The position numbers and the translations under genes were made by a program. From Nymphaea colorata (Eukaryota > Streptophyta > Magnoliopsida > Nymphaeales > Nymphaeaceae): DNA of 64,000 bases. The first letter of the stretch is position 1. Each line of letters opens with the position of its first letter. The notes below the pieces were generated by a model, which did not search any database, was not told where the DNA came from, and saw nothing but the letters and a program-made list of their open reading frames with translations. The stretch lies in NCBI RefSeq assembly GCF_008831285.2, contig NC_045138.2, positions 20,803,934-20,867,933 on the forward strand. The letters run 5' to 3'. Shown here piece after piece: positions 36,990 to 48,897 of this stretch.

Positions 36990-39843
36990 ATGGTAAAAAT
37001 GAAGATGAAACGGAGTGGTGGCAGTTTAGAAAGGGCGATGTCACAACGCAGTAAAGAAGCTCCTGACTTCTTGGTATTCAATCATCATCCAGTTTCTATG
37101 GAAGTTTTATTGGTGTTCCACTGCTAGGTATTGTTTTTTCATTTTTGGTTTCTTATCAAGCCTTTGGAAGGTGGTCCTGGGAGTCGATTGCCTAAAGAAT
37201 ATGAAGAGCCATCTGCATTGAATTCCAGTGTCTTGTATATCGGCCGCATACCTCATGGATTTTATGAAGAACAGATGCAAGGTACATTTTAACTTTTAAG
37301 TAGCTGTTATTGCTTCTTCCCATGTTACTTCATAGATGTTATCGTTGAAAACTTAAAGCTAGTTCACATTTTCAGGTTTCTTTAAACAGTTTGGGACTAT
37401 CAAGAGATTGCGGTTGGCACGAAACAGAAAGGTTTTCTCTACACTTTGTATATTACATTGTATCTGAGCTGAAGAAGGAAGAAGTTATAGCTAAAAGCTA
37501 GTCTTCATTTGCTTCTCTAGCATGTAATCTCAAAGTTATGATGTTAGCATCTACGTTGAGGTAGTAATATGATGTCTTTTGAATCATATTCACACTTTTT
37601 TAATTTTTTCTAATATAGGAGTAATCCGCCTTTTGTTTTGAATTTGGGGGATCTTTTTTGGTTTGACTTGGTGGTACAGTTGTAGCATTGCTGGATCAGA
37701 CTAGACTATAATTTAAGAATTAAGACTACCAACGTGCTGTGGGATACACAGATGCAGATGCACAAAAAGTCTTTAATTGCTATCCGTTACTTATCATGAA
37801 GTGGAAATTAAATTACTATCTCATTTTTACCATCCAATTGAAGTGTTTATGTCTGTAAACTTGTCACTTTTGACATAGCACGGGGCAGTTTCTTAAGTGG
37901 GCATTTTGGCTGCTTAAATTTTATGCGTGTGTCTACTGCAATTCATATGTATTATACGATCAATTATGTTGGTAGAGGAGTCAAAGCAGACAAAACTAAG
38001 GGAAAGCTGAAACAAAAAAGTCTGATGGCTATGCTACTTTTATATGTAAAACTGAAATGAATATAGCTTGTTTTTGGTTACTGTTATCACAAGCTGGTGA
38101 ATGTTCTGTTAAGGAACCGTGGTTTCTCCCGTTGCTTTATGGAAAACGGCAGGCATTTACTCATTCTTTTTTCTTTTCCATTTGCAATTAGTTTTTGTGA
38201 GTCCTGCACTTTCTAAGTAGAAGTGCTACTTGGTGGAATCCCTAAAAGCGCCTAGGCAGGATAAGTCTTTTTCAAATGAAGAGAAGATAACATAACAAAC
38301 AAAATTGGCCGAAGAATAAGTATATAACTGTTGTGAACCTAGTATACCACATGATCATGCATTTTCTGTCATTGATCATGCATATGTGCTACCAAACATT
38401 CACACTATCTCATTGTGATTAATAAATGCATCCAATAGTCTTTCTGAACATTCAATAAGAAAACAACCAATGAATAATCAAGCATGGGAAGAACAGAAGG
38501 AACTACATGCATTACAAAAATACAAAAAAAAAAAGCACAGAAAATATGTGTGTTGTCTATATGTACATATATATATTTGTATGCACATTGTGTATGTGCA
38601 TGTGTGGGTTTCCGCGGTTGAAGAATCTGCTTTCATATGCATAGAAAATACGTATGTGCTATCTATAAATATGTGTATGCATATCTCCGTGTATGTTCAT
38701 GTGTGGGCTTCTCCAGTTGAAAAAGCTGCCTTCATGAACAAATGATTTCCTGATGCACTTTTACAGTTTTACCTTTGTATTGCTGCTTGAATATTTTCAT
38801 TTTGCTTAACCTACTTCTTTAATGCAGACAGGGAACTCTAAACATTATGGGTTCATTAAATTCGAGTCACCTGAGGTAAGTAAGAGTTTCTCAACCTGCA
38901 TCTGTCTTATATTTCTCTAATGCAGTGCAGGTAACCCCCTTGCTATGTTGCAGGTGGCTAAAATTGTTGCTGATTGTATGCATAATTATCTGCTATTTGA
39001 GCACATGCTACAAGTTCATGTAGTTCCATCTGAGAGAGTTCATCCAAATATGTATGTTATTCGCGTACTGAGCTGATGATTGCTTTTCTCTTTTCAACAT
39101 TGATGGCCATGCTCATGCACCTGCATGTGTAGGTGTGTGGATGCCCATCACTTGTAAATACTTGTTTTTTGCTACCATGTTCTGTTTCAATTTTTAGTTT
39201 TGCTTCCCTCTTTGCGAACCTTAGGTTGTCTACTACATGGTTATTCAAAATTTCAAACTATGCTGTAACAGAGAAATTTTTAATTTATTATTTTAAATGC
39301 AAATAGCTATCAGGCCTTGTGATTCTTTAAATTACTTGGTTTCTCCTTGTCAGGTGGAAGCAGGCAAAGCAAAAATATGATCCATCAAGAGGGAGAAGAC
39401 TTGAGCGGATGAGACATAATAAGGTTGGTCCAGCATTTGTGCTTCTATGAGATTAGCATTAGATAAAACATAGAGAAATTTTGGATGATACGTGGAGATC
39501 TTTTCTTTTTATAGAGAGATGGGATGTGTGTTCTTTCAAGTTATCTGTTCTGAATTAACAATTACTTGGATGATCAGAACCTGTTCTGTTGTGCTGCAGG
39601 ACAGGACTGCTGAAGAGCACAAGAAGTTGGTGGAGGCAATCATGCGGAGGGATCTTAAGCGAAGAAAGAAAATAAAAGCTGCTTGTATTGACTATGAATG
39701 TCCAGATATGGTGAGTGCATCCTTCATATCATTCTTTTCATCTCTTGTTTACTATTTGTGCTTACCTTTGTCTTTTTATTATTTTTCAGGTAGGGAGTGT
39801 TCAGCCTATCCCCACGAAAATGAAGTTCTCGGAGGAAGAATAG
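36990..39843 (+). CDS. NIFK: NIFK-like nucleolar RNA-binding protein (single RRM), eight coding exons
   Basis: Coding exons are 36990-37073, 37161-37281, 37376-37431, 38828-38875, 38954-39051, 39354-39423, 39600-39710 and 39790-39843. All have GT-AG borders and phases that fit, giving 213 residues. The RRM spans residues about 52-130, with RNP2 VLYIGRI (52-58) and RNP1 KHYGFIKF (92-99). Family signatures are APDFL-PLEGGP before the RRM, LLFEHMLQVHVV inside it, and the basic C-terminal helix (EEHKKLVEAIMRRDLKRRKKIKAA) followed by YECP and KMKFSEEE. Relatives are the human MKI67 FHA-interacting nucleolar phosphoprotein and its plant and yeast counterparts, which act in 60S ribosome assembly in the nucleolus. 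The start is the first ATG in frame in its exon; a longer N-terminus through an upstream exon is possible. Confidence 0.92.
38535..38740. repeat. Imperfect ~100-bp tandem duplication in intron 3 of the NIFK-like gene
   Basis: Two units share AGAAAATA(T/C)GT, then TATGTGCATGTGTGGG / TATGTTCATGTGTGGG, then a CAGTTGAA.AA.CTGC.TTCAT end. The first starts near 38,540 and the second near 38,641. Confidence 0.65.
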
Positions 39844-41040
39844 ATTGATATTTTTCTCTGTGATTTTGCTTACCTAAATGGGTGTAGCTTCAATTTCCTA
39901 TTCCCAGATTTGTTCACTTGCGATATATACAGCATTATACTTCCGAATGAATTTATCTGCATATTGCTAGAAAATCTTACCTAGGTATAACTGAAAAGCA
40001 GCCGAGTCAAAACTAACATTTTGTCCTGTGGATTTGGCTTGGACGATAGAGTGGCGATTAGAAGAAACCGGATGATATCAAAGGGCTTGTAGGGAAGGTA
40101 AACAAAAGGTTGGTTAAATTAAAACGGCCAAGTAAAATCTCATTTTTCAGATTCCATTATCTAAGTATGCCTTAACCTCTACTGCCAGACTTTCAAGATC
40201 TTTTAAAGGCAGCTGACACCCATATTATCTTGTGTGACTATACTAAGTCTTGCCTATCCATACAGGTTCCCTGTTAATGGGCCAGCTTTTCTGACGGTGC
40301 AGTTCGTGGGCATCGTGTATAGCCATTTCAATTCTACTGTCACGACTGCAGACTATCGGAGAACCCACAATATATATGGATTCAATAAACTGGACAGTAG
40401 TGATAATAGTCCACTTGGCCAGGTTCAAGGCTGGGTGCCACGAAATTTGATTTATCTGCATTATTTCCCATAAATATACAAAAAAACACAAAGGCGACAT
40501 GATTTTCCTTTTAAAGATGGAATACATATATTGGTGCAATATAACTGCCAGCCGTTTTTTTTCTCTTTAGATACTCCACCTGATCTTTGCCTAAAAGGGT
40601 TGGTGTGCAACAAACCTGCTGGAGAAGTCCTCCGAAGTTCTTTGTCCTGGAAGATCTTCTTATTTCAGGGCAAGTACAAGCATTTCTTATTCAGCAGATG
40701 GGAAATGTGATTTCCTCCAAAACGTCTTATCCTCCATACTCAGACCCACCTCTGATTCCACTATTACCCAACAAGCCCCTTGAGAAGCAGTTTGAATACA
40801 TATTTGCTTTGGACCTAAACTCTGCCAGGCACCTGCAATCAATGAAGTTTGCAGCCACCATCTCATTTCCTCTGTCACCTGCGTGGTGTCTGCATTCACC
40901 ACGGCCATCTCATTTCCTCTCTGTCACCTGCATGGTGTCTGCATTCACCACTGTTAAATCAACTAGTGCTAGAACGTTTTCCCATTGCCAATACATAGTC
41001 ATGAAACATGTTTTGGACACACACACACACACACACACAT

Positions 41041-41081
<41 letters not shown>

Positions 41082-41160
41082 CTGTAGATTTTGCTATTCA
41101 GGTTTGGATGGAGAGATCTTTGGACTCTATTTTACAAAATAACTTTTTGCACGTTAGAAG
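39844..41160. other. NIFK-like 3' region and intergenic DNA with unrecognised open stretches
   Basis: A + strand frame at about 40,260-40,470 and another at about 40,590-41,040 are open, but I recognise no domain. The second runs through a tandem duplication and an AC repeat, which argues against real coding. A 47-49-bp tandem duplication lies at 40,857-40,952. Adjoining AC (41017-41039) and AG (41046-41079) microsatellites follow. Confidence 0.4.
40857..40952. repeat. Tandem duplication, two copies of a ~48-bp unit
   Basis: CCATCTCATTTCCTCT(CT)GTCACCTGC(G/A)TGG continues as TGTCTGCATTCACCA. It occurs twice back to back. Confidence 0.85.
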
Positions 41161-41279
41161 GATGTTTAGCTTTTAGGTACAAGCGCCAACCGTTGGTACA
41201 AGTGGATGAAGATGAAGTCAGTCCAACAACTGTCCTTGGTACAACGGGTGGTCATCGTTCGCTGTGATCACCTTCGAGT

Positions 41280-41740
41280 CCATGTACCGCTACTTCACCG
41301 CTACGTAGTTGGGCAGACTCCCCGCCCTCGCTTCCTGAAGCTCTTGTAGAACATCGTCATTGAAATGTTCTGGTAGTATATCCCGAATTTCTCGTCCAGG
41401 CAGTCGAAGATGGTTCGATACGAGTTGCCATTGATCAGCAGTGCCAGAATGTTGGTTGTTGCCCCATGCGACATTGAGGAGTGCTCGTGGTTTGGCTGCA
41501 TTAACACTGGTCTGGGACAGAGACAGGCGATCCGTCGAACAAGGCGAACTCCGGGATGAGTACTGACTTGGGGACGAAGCCGTTCATCACCTCGATCGGC
41601 ATCGTGATGGAGTTGGTTATGGAGTAAGCCTATTGGGCCAAGCTGTTCAGGGCATTGAGAAGGCGGAGACATCCTCTGAGCCAAAAAATTTCTCTTGTAT
41701 CGCCTGGAAATAGTGACCCATGTGGTACCAACGTAGCGGT
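41280..41740. other. GC-richer patch with long antisense open frame, origin unknown
   Basis: The minus strand is open for about 150 codons (41762-41301). Another minus frame also carries protein-like stretches, for example NSITMPIEVMNGFVPKSVL, which suggests a frameshifted gene fragment rather than noise. I cannot name the family. It borders the copia fragment on the + side and could be DNA carried or captured by a transposon. Confidence 0.3.
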
Positions 41741-41934
41741 AGGGGGTGGGCTTGATTTGCAATTGGGGCCTGGCTGGCCCGATTTGCAGCCTAGTCCAAG
41801 CTTATTCCCGACCATATTTAACTGCACCTACCCCGGCCCAACTCAACCCGACCTGTTCTTATCCCCGGCCCGGCCTTGTCCAGTCCAAACCTAGGCCAGT
41901 CCGATCCCGGCCTCAGCCCAGCCCAGGCAGAGAC

Positions 41935-42543
41935 CCAGCTCAAACCGAACCAAAAACCTTTGACGAGACCAACAAGGACAGCAGATGGAGACAAGCTATG
42001 AAAGAAGAACTTACTACATTGCAAAAAAATCAAACTTGGGATCTTGTACCTCTCCCTCAAGGAAAGAAAGTGGTTGGATGCAAGTGGGTGTATAAAATAA
42101 AGTTTAAAAGTGATGGGACTATGGAACGATTTAAGGCTTGTTTGGTAGGAAAGGGTTTCATGCAGACTGAAGGAATAGATTACAAAGAAACATTCTCTCT
42201 AATCGCCAAAATGAATACTATCAGAATTTTGCTTTCTATTGCAACTAATAAAAGGTGGGATCTAATGCAGCTTGATTATAAGAATGCTTTCTTGCATGGA
42301 GAACTTAATGAAGAAGTGTATATGGAAGTCCCACAGGGTGTTCCAAACCAAAACAGGTATGTTTGTAAGTTAAAAAAGGCTTTATATAAGCCAAAACAAT
42401 CTCTTCGTGCTTGGTTCTCTCGTTAAAGTGATGTTTTTACCCAGATTGGTTTTAAAAGGAGTTTTGTAGATTACACCATGTTCTCTTGGATACAATGTTT
42501 TTTTAACGCTTTCTTGCATTGACTTAATTTATTATCTTCGACA
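41935..42543 (+). pseudogene. Ty1/copia reverse-transcriptase fragment joined to an LTR end
   Basis: From about 41,935 the frame matches the start of the copia reverse transcriptase: EPKTFDE, RWRQAMKEEL, NQTWDLVPLP, GCKWVYKIKFKSDG, then QLDYKNAFLHG with the first catalytic Asp. It ends at a stop at 42,426. Similarity continues past the stop in the same frame (DVFTQIGFKRS, DYTMFSW) to about 42,480. The YVDD part, RNase H, integrase and gag are missing. The last 35 bp (42,510-42,543, ending TTCGACA) match the end of the LTR at 63,146-63,179, so an internal deletion joined the RT to its LTR end. It is inactive. Confidence 0.85.
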
Positions 42544-42549
42544 TGATAG

Positions 42550-43130
42550 TCAAGGGTCTTTTAGCAGCATAATCACTTTGTGAGTGCTTCATGAGTTTAC
42601 TTTAAGCATAAAAGAATAGATTTAGTATTGTATGAACTTGTAATAAATTTTAGAAACATTTAGGAGGCACTCACAACAAGATTTCTCTGTTGCCACATGA
42701 CCTGACATTAATCACTTATTAATGTGATAGAAGATCAATTGAATGAGTCGATGACTCACCTCTTATTAATTGAGTCTGGTTAAATGGTCGGTGGAAAACT
42801 GGATGCGTCCAGCCACCTTTAGGACATGTGGCCTCCAAAACCATATGCCACCAGAATGATGTAAAAGTGCCCATGACCCACCATGGGATCCATGTTGGCC
42901 CACATGTGATCGGGAGTTCCACACGTCGAGCACCCACTCCCTCCCAATACCGAGAGAGCTCACTTTGGTCAACAGGTAGTCATCGTTCAGCAACTTTGCA
43001 AATTATTACAAGAAGGTTTTGGAGAAGACCAACTGGTCCAAATGTATTTAATAATGTCAGTTGATCATTACTCCAGCAGTAAAGAGTTTTAAGTGATGGG
43101 ATTCACTTTCTTACTAACTCATGCCACTTG
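42550..43130. other. Intergenic between copia fragment and dehydrogenase array
   Basis: No gene recognised. The stretch 43,130-43,362 resembles the sequence just upstream of the third dehydrogenase copy (53,375-53,461) and is probably the 5' UTR/promoter end of the duplicated unit. Confidence 0.45.
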
Positions 43131-45994
43131 GGGTCTGATAGATCGTCCTCACTTGCTTTCCCTCCCTATTGCCATCGATTACAGTAGCAGAAGCTTCCAG
43201 CTTGTATCTTTTGAAAAATAGATCCACTGGGGGAGCCACCCCACCACATTCCGGCCGTGACAGATTTTCCTTCCCTCCCACCGATTTGGTTCTGATCATC
43301 ATATCTCCGACCACTGCTATCCACGTCCTTTCTCCGGTCAGATTGTCTTGCCGGAAAAGGAAATGGAATGGCTTCGGAATTGGGTTTGCAAAAAGGGGCC
43401 GTCAGGATTTGGTGCTTGTTCTACTGCGGAGCAAGTTACAGAGGGAATCGATGCTTTCAACATCACCGCCATTGTCACAGGTCTCTGTTCTCTCTTTCAT
43501 ACCTTTTTCATGCTCTGTATTTGTTCTTTAGGAGGTAGAAGTTTTGTTGGAGTTCTCACAGAGGGAAAAGAACCATATGCATTAGTAATCGAGCACAGGA
43601 AAAAGATAAAGAAACAAACAGGGTATGAGTAATCAAGCATAGATAAAAGGTCTTGTTTAGCTAATTCTTCTTCTTCTTCTTCAATTCATGAAATCGTGCA
43701 GGGGCTACCAGTGGGATCGGCATGGAGACTGCGAGAGTTCTTGCACTGAGGGGAGCGACTGTGATCATCCCTGCAAGGAGCAAGGAGAGTGGGGAGAAGG
43801 TGAAGGAGAAGATTGTGGAGCAAGTGGCGGATGCCAAGATCGAAGTGATGGAGCTGGACCTCAGCTCCCTCGCCTCCGTCAGATCATTCGCCGCTGCTTT
43901 CCTCTCCTCAAACAAACCCCTCAACCTTCTCATGTACGTAGATCGACCCACCCCTCTTTAATGCTTCTTTTGCTTATTTATGGTTGATCGACAGCATCAG
44001 ATTCTCCCTTTTAGCATTGCGCAAGAAATTATTCTCTTTTGTTGTCCATAAAAATGAACGCCTTTTTGCTATAAAGTCATAAACACAGCCTTTGTTAGTA
44101 CTAATTTAGATTTAACAAGGAAGGCTCTTTCACTCTCTCTCTCTCTTTCTCTCTCTCTACGTATATATGTCGTTCTCCAAGTTTTGAAACACATTTCTTG
44201 TGCATAACCTCTCAGGAAAAATGAACAATTTCTTCTTCTAACAGAAACAATGCAGGCATTTTTGGATGTCCCTTCCAGCTTTCTGAAGATGGTATAGAGC
44301 TACAATTTGCCACAAATCACATCGGTAAGCATGTATTATATTAAGTTTTTAACCCTTCTCTGATTCCCTCCCCCCCCTTATGAGTCTCCTCCTTCACTTT
44401 TATTCTTCGGTTTTCATAAAATACCACAGAATTGGTGTACTACCTTAGCTCCCTTTAATCACGAAGAAGCCTCCTACTTTATATATCGTTCGTTTGTACG
44501 TAGATTTATTAGTCTACCTTCTTGCTTTTGCAAAAAGTAATTATGTTTTTTCAAATATAAAATTCTCATGAGCAACAATACGCTAATCTTGGATAGCTAT
44601 CTAACAAAAGCCATCCATTTGAAGCAGATAGATAGTTGTAAGAAAACCAAAAAGAAAAGTATAACCAATTATTAGAGGATAAAAATGATCATCACCTTTT
44701 TCTTCATGTTTTGCCTTCTTTAACCTTCCATCATGTTGGAACGGATTGATTTGATTAGATGCATGGGTAACTTTGAAAAGTTACATTCACCATTATATAA
44801 AACTTTAATTGAAGCACTTTACAAATTTGAAACCAAGTGTCCTTTCATTTTCAAGTGAATAAGAGGGTGATTAAGAAAGTGAATGTAGGTCATTTCTTGT
44901 TGACAAATCTTCTGCTGGACAAGATGAAAGCCACTGGTCGAGAGAGCGGAACAGAAGGAAGAATTGTGATTGTGGCACCGCATACCCATAGCACAACATA
45001 CAAATCTGGCATTCGATTCGAAAATATCAATAATCCTTCAGGGTGCCTCTCCGTCTCTCTCACTTGTAATATGTATGTGAGTGTGAGCGAGAGAGAGAGA
45101 TCAAGAACCCTTGAGGGTCTCTCTCTCTCTCTCCTGCTCTCATCTCTCTCTCTCAGGTGTAAGTATATATGTGTGTGTTATGGGGAGGGGTTGGCACCCC
45201 TACGATATTGAAAAAACTAAAAATCTTGCTATAGTTTTAAAATTTTTAAGTCTCCCCTTACAAAAATTTTAAAAATTTTCATTCAGCCCCAGTCAAAAAG
45301 TTTGAAAAATACTATACTGTGCCCCCCAAGAAAATTCGAGTTCTGAATTCGAGTTCTGTCCCATAGAAAGAGCAAAAAATTGAGGAGGCATTTAGAAGAC
45401 ACCTCAAAAACAATGTTTAGAGGTAAAAAATGGTTTTCTTTGAAAACTTCATTTCAGGTGCATTTGGATGATAGCAAAACCGAGTTTTGCCAAAAATCAT
45501 GTTCAGAAAAAGCTGTTTTTTTTTTCTCTCTCGAAAGGGAGCGAATAAATGAAGTTTTGGTCTAATTACCTAAACACACAAACTGATTAAAAACCATCTT
45601 TTTTAGTGTCATCCAAACACTGCTTGTTTGCGTGGGATTTTGTTTCTTGAGAAAAAGATGGATTTGATTCGTTATTTTGAGATGCTTTTGTTTGTGATAG
45701 GTACGGGCGATTTAAAGCTTACGGGCAGTTCAAGCTCGCTAACATTCTTCATGCAAAAGAACTTGCTCGACGCCTACAGGCAAGTAGACCAATGTCTCCC
45801 TGGAAAGAGGCCACATGAAAAGTTCATCGCTGAAAAGATCCCCATGCTTAAGCCATGCATAACCGAAGCAACTACTTAGTAGACTAGCAATAGTACTTCG
45901 ATACATCGAAAGAATATAAAAGAAATTTGTATTTATATGTGATCATGTTATCTTGGTTTATATTTATAATGCCGATAAGCCTCGCAATCATGGT

Positions 45995-46100
45995 GACTAA
46001 ACTCTTGACCTCGTTCAACTTGAAGTTCTTAAGTCCAAATATTTAGCTTCTCAAATCGAGCTCGTTCAACTTGAAGTTCTCAAGTCCAAATATTTAGCTT
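45995..46100. repeat. 43-bp tandem duplication in intron 5 of copy A
   Basis: TCGTTCAACTTGAAGTTCT continues as (T/C)AAGTCCAAATATTTAGCTT. It occurs twice in direct succession; the other two dehydrogenase copies have it once. Confidence 0.8.
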
Positions 46101-46555
46101 TTGTCAGTCAAATTGTTTTATGAATGTTGGATCTCTCTTTTTCTCTCTCTAGGGTGAATGATCAAAGGTGACGGCCAACTCTCTGCATCCAGGAAATATT
46201 CCGACAAACATAATTCGGTACTGCATCAAAAAATTAGGTAACATGCCTTATGCACCTCTTCTTCCTATCTACGGTTTTGCCCAGCAAATTGCACTTAAAA
46301 TCGATTGTTCTTCAGCTCCTCTCGCAGCCGACGTCGCTGATTATGTTCTCTGTCCCTTCTTGAAGAATGCCCAACAGGTACAAATACTTGACACTTCTTT
46401 TCTGCTTTCAACTTCATATATATTGCACAACGTCACAGGAATCAAGTTTAATGAACCAAACCAACACCAAATACTTGTATATTCACTATTTCAAAGTCCC
46501 AAACTAAATGGATTGAGGTCAGGATGCTTTGATGATTCTCTTCTTATGTTTCTTC

Positions 46556-47290
46556 TAGGCCGGGCACCAGCCGGTACCCAATACTCAGCCCGACCCAGGC
46601 TCGGGTCTAGTTATTGTAGAAGTGGTTTGAGGCCTGCATGATCAGACCTGGCCCGGCCCGGCGGGCCGGGTATCGGGCATTTGGTGCGGCCCATCACGGG
46701 ACGTTAAGCCCGGAAATTTTTTAATTTTTAATTTTTAAATATATTTTGAAGTTTGTTTCCTAAGTTAGGGTTTTGAACTTTCAAAAATTGAAAGTTCGCT
46801 TTAGTCTTCATTTTCTTCCTTCACTGTCGCTGCACCACTGCCCGTTGCCATCGCCGTCTCACCTGGCTGCATCGCCTTCACCGCACCTCGGGCTGTGCCT
46901 AGCACGCCATCACCGATTCGTAGCCTCTTGTTCTAAATCAAAACTGTTTGTCGCCACCTTGCTACCGCTTCACCTAAGGACTCATCGATTCCATTGCCAC
47001 GACTCTCTCCCTTCTTTCTCTCTCCCTCTCTAGTTGGTTCTTCTCTATGCGTGAATCGATGACATGATGGGGAAGGTCAAATGGTGGTTGAAGAGCCTCT
47101 TGGGTTTAACCGGTCTGAGCATGAAGCGGTGGAGGAATGGTGTTTGGCAGAAGTGATGCGACTGAGGCTGCAAAAACTGGATGAAAACTGGATGGGCGTC
47201 CAGCATTCTTATCATGGACCGGTACCCGGACTGGTCTGACCGTTAATAGTCGGGCCGGGTAGCGAGCTAATCCGATCCAGGCCCAAGCAA
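46556..47290. mobile_element. GC-rich non-autonomous element in intron 7 of copy A (hAT-like, ends unclear)
   Basis: It starts near TAGGCCGGGCACCAGCCGG and ends near GGGCCGGGTAGCGAGC..CCAGGCCCAAGCA. GGCCCGGCCCGGCGGGCCGG tracts lie near both ends, around a middle that looks like 5' leader plus coding-like DNA (GTCGCTGCACCACTGCCCGT). The layout copies the element at 57,084-57,839, but I could not fix the target duplication. The coordinates are approximate. Confidence 0.5.
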
Positions 47291-48284
47291 TGTACTACAC
47301 TTCTGTAGCAACCATTTCTATTATTAGATTAAGCTTGTACTTTTAGTTTCAATCCAAAACAAGACTAAGAACCAAGACAACATGTTCATGTCACTTAAAT
47401 ACCATCTTATAACATAATCTTTAATAAGAAACTAAACTTTTCAAAACCGGTATTACAATGGATCATATGAAGCCGAACCACCATCCGAAGGGAGTGAGTT
47501 GCATGCATGCAACCTAAGAGCATTGATGACGTTTTGATATTTTTTTAAAAAAGAATGTTTTTTCAAAATTTTTTCCCTTTTTTATAAATCAAAAATTACT
47601 TTTAGCATGTAATGCAAATATTGACGTTCCTATTCTCTTATTACTCTTGAATGCTTTTCCCGTTTCATAGTCAAAATACCTATCTTGCATATTAATTAGA
47701 AAGTTCGTCAACCTACAGGAATTTGAGAATACTAAAATATGTAAACATGATAGAGAAGTTGGTTTATGAAAGTAAAAGTCCTCTACTAATTTAAACCTCC
47801 TAAATTGTTCATTAGAATGTTTGAAAAAACCTAAAAAGGAAATTTAAGAAATCCTAGAAAAAGAAATGATATTTTCGGGATATTTATATTTTGGGGATCT
47901 GCATTTTTTTGTTTCACTTGTTTTTAGCATTGTTCTTACTGTCACTGTTGTATTTGCTAATGTATAGCTCATTCACAGCAACCATTTCTCCTTCATGTGC
48001 GAAGTAGTAACATATCACTCAAATTTTCTAATATCCTCTAAGATCTAGTGATCAAAATCTGACACAGACCCAAATTTCAAAAGTGTGAATAAATTTCAGG
48101 GGGCAGCAACGACCTGTTATCTGGCTCTCCACCCATCAGTGATTGCAACGAGAACCAGCCAACAGCTTTTGGCAGGGACGCCGATCTAGCAAAGAGGCTT
48201 TGGGAGTTCAGTGAAGAAATGATAAGCACAAAGCTTCCACAGCAACAGTTTCCAATCCCACAATCACCTGATTACCGGCCATGA

Positions 48285-48845
48285 AATAATTCACAGAGAA
48301 TGGAATCGGAAATCGCTTTTAGTTCTTTCACATCTCAGGTCATCCTTCAATTCCCAGACCATCAAGAAAATTTTGCTTTCATATGAAGACATTAAGTGTT
48401 CGATCTAGAGACAAGCTGAACGCAAGGTCATGCAAACAGGTTTAAGATAGCAGATCAAAGGTGATATTATAATCGTGCTTTGTCAAACTCTTAATTGGGT
48501 ATAAACAATTTACGTAACTGGTTTGATTAAGTGAACCGCACAGTGGCAATCTCGGTGGAATTTGATGAAAACAGATGATGGTGTACTAGCAACTTCTACC
48601 ATTGGCCATGACCTTGAGGATGAAAGCTTTGTCCGTGTGAAGAATTTCGGGACAGTGTCGTCATAGAAATGGAAGAGAACGAAACAGATTTCTTCCATTC
48701 TTTTCTTAAGTTAGTGAGGACATGTCGTGTTGCACTTACTTTAAAGAAAGTGGGAAGAAATGCTAAAAAGAAGGCAAAGTCATGAAGAGGATAACATGCA
48801 AACGTTGACAGGCACAACACTATGTATCATAGGTCCAACGAAGCT

Positions 48846-48897
<52 letters not shown>

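Larger units (their letters stand above)
43363..48284 (+). pseudogene. Tic32-like short-chain dehydrogenase, copy A (decayed)
   Basis: All eight exons can be placed by comparison with the intact copy at 53,462: 43363-43480, 43702-43933, 44245-44324, 44889-45042, 45701-45779, 46153-46237, 46316-46377 and from 48100 on. The cofactor motif TGATSGIG, NNAG and YGQFK are kept. Three faults show loss of function. Codon 3 of exon 6 is TGA (46159-46161) where the intact copy has GGA. Exon 8 lacks 28 bp found in the intact copy (between CACCCA and TCAGTGATTG, near 48,143), which shifts the frame. The catalytic-Ser region reads VAPHTH instead of VASAGH. Intron 5 starts with GC. Intron 7 holds a GC-rich transposon. 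A shortened transcript is possible, but a full enzyme is not. Confidence 0.88.

Noticed and set aside
36977-37000. tRNA box-A-like sequence near the NIFK-like start codon
   Set aside because: No matching box B or cloverleaf arms follow. The stretch is better explained as the coding exon.
40587-41042. 151-codon + frame after the NIFK-like gene
   Set aside because: It crosses a recent tandem duplication and ends in an AC microsatellite, with no recognisable domain.
43348-43362. A start at 43,348 for copy A
   Set aside because: That codon is TTG. The first ATG in frame is 43,363, and the matching ATG of copy B is at 53,462.
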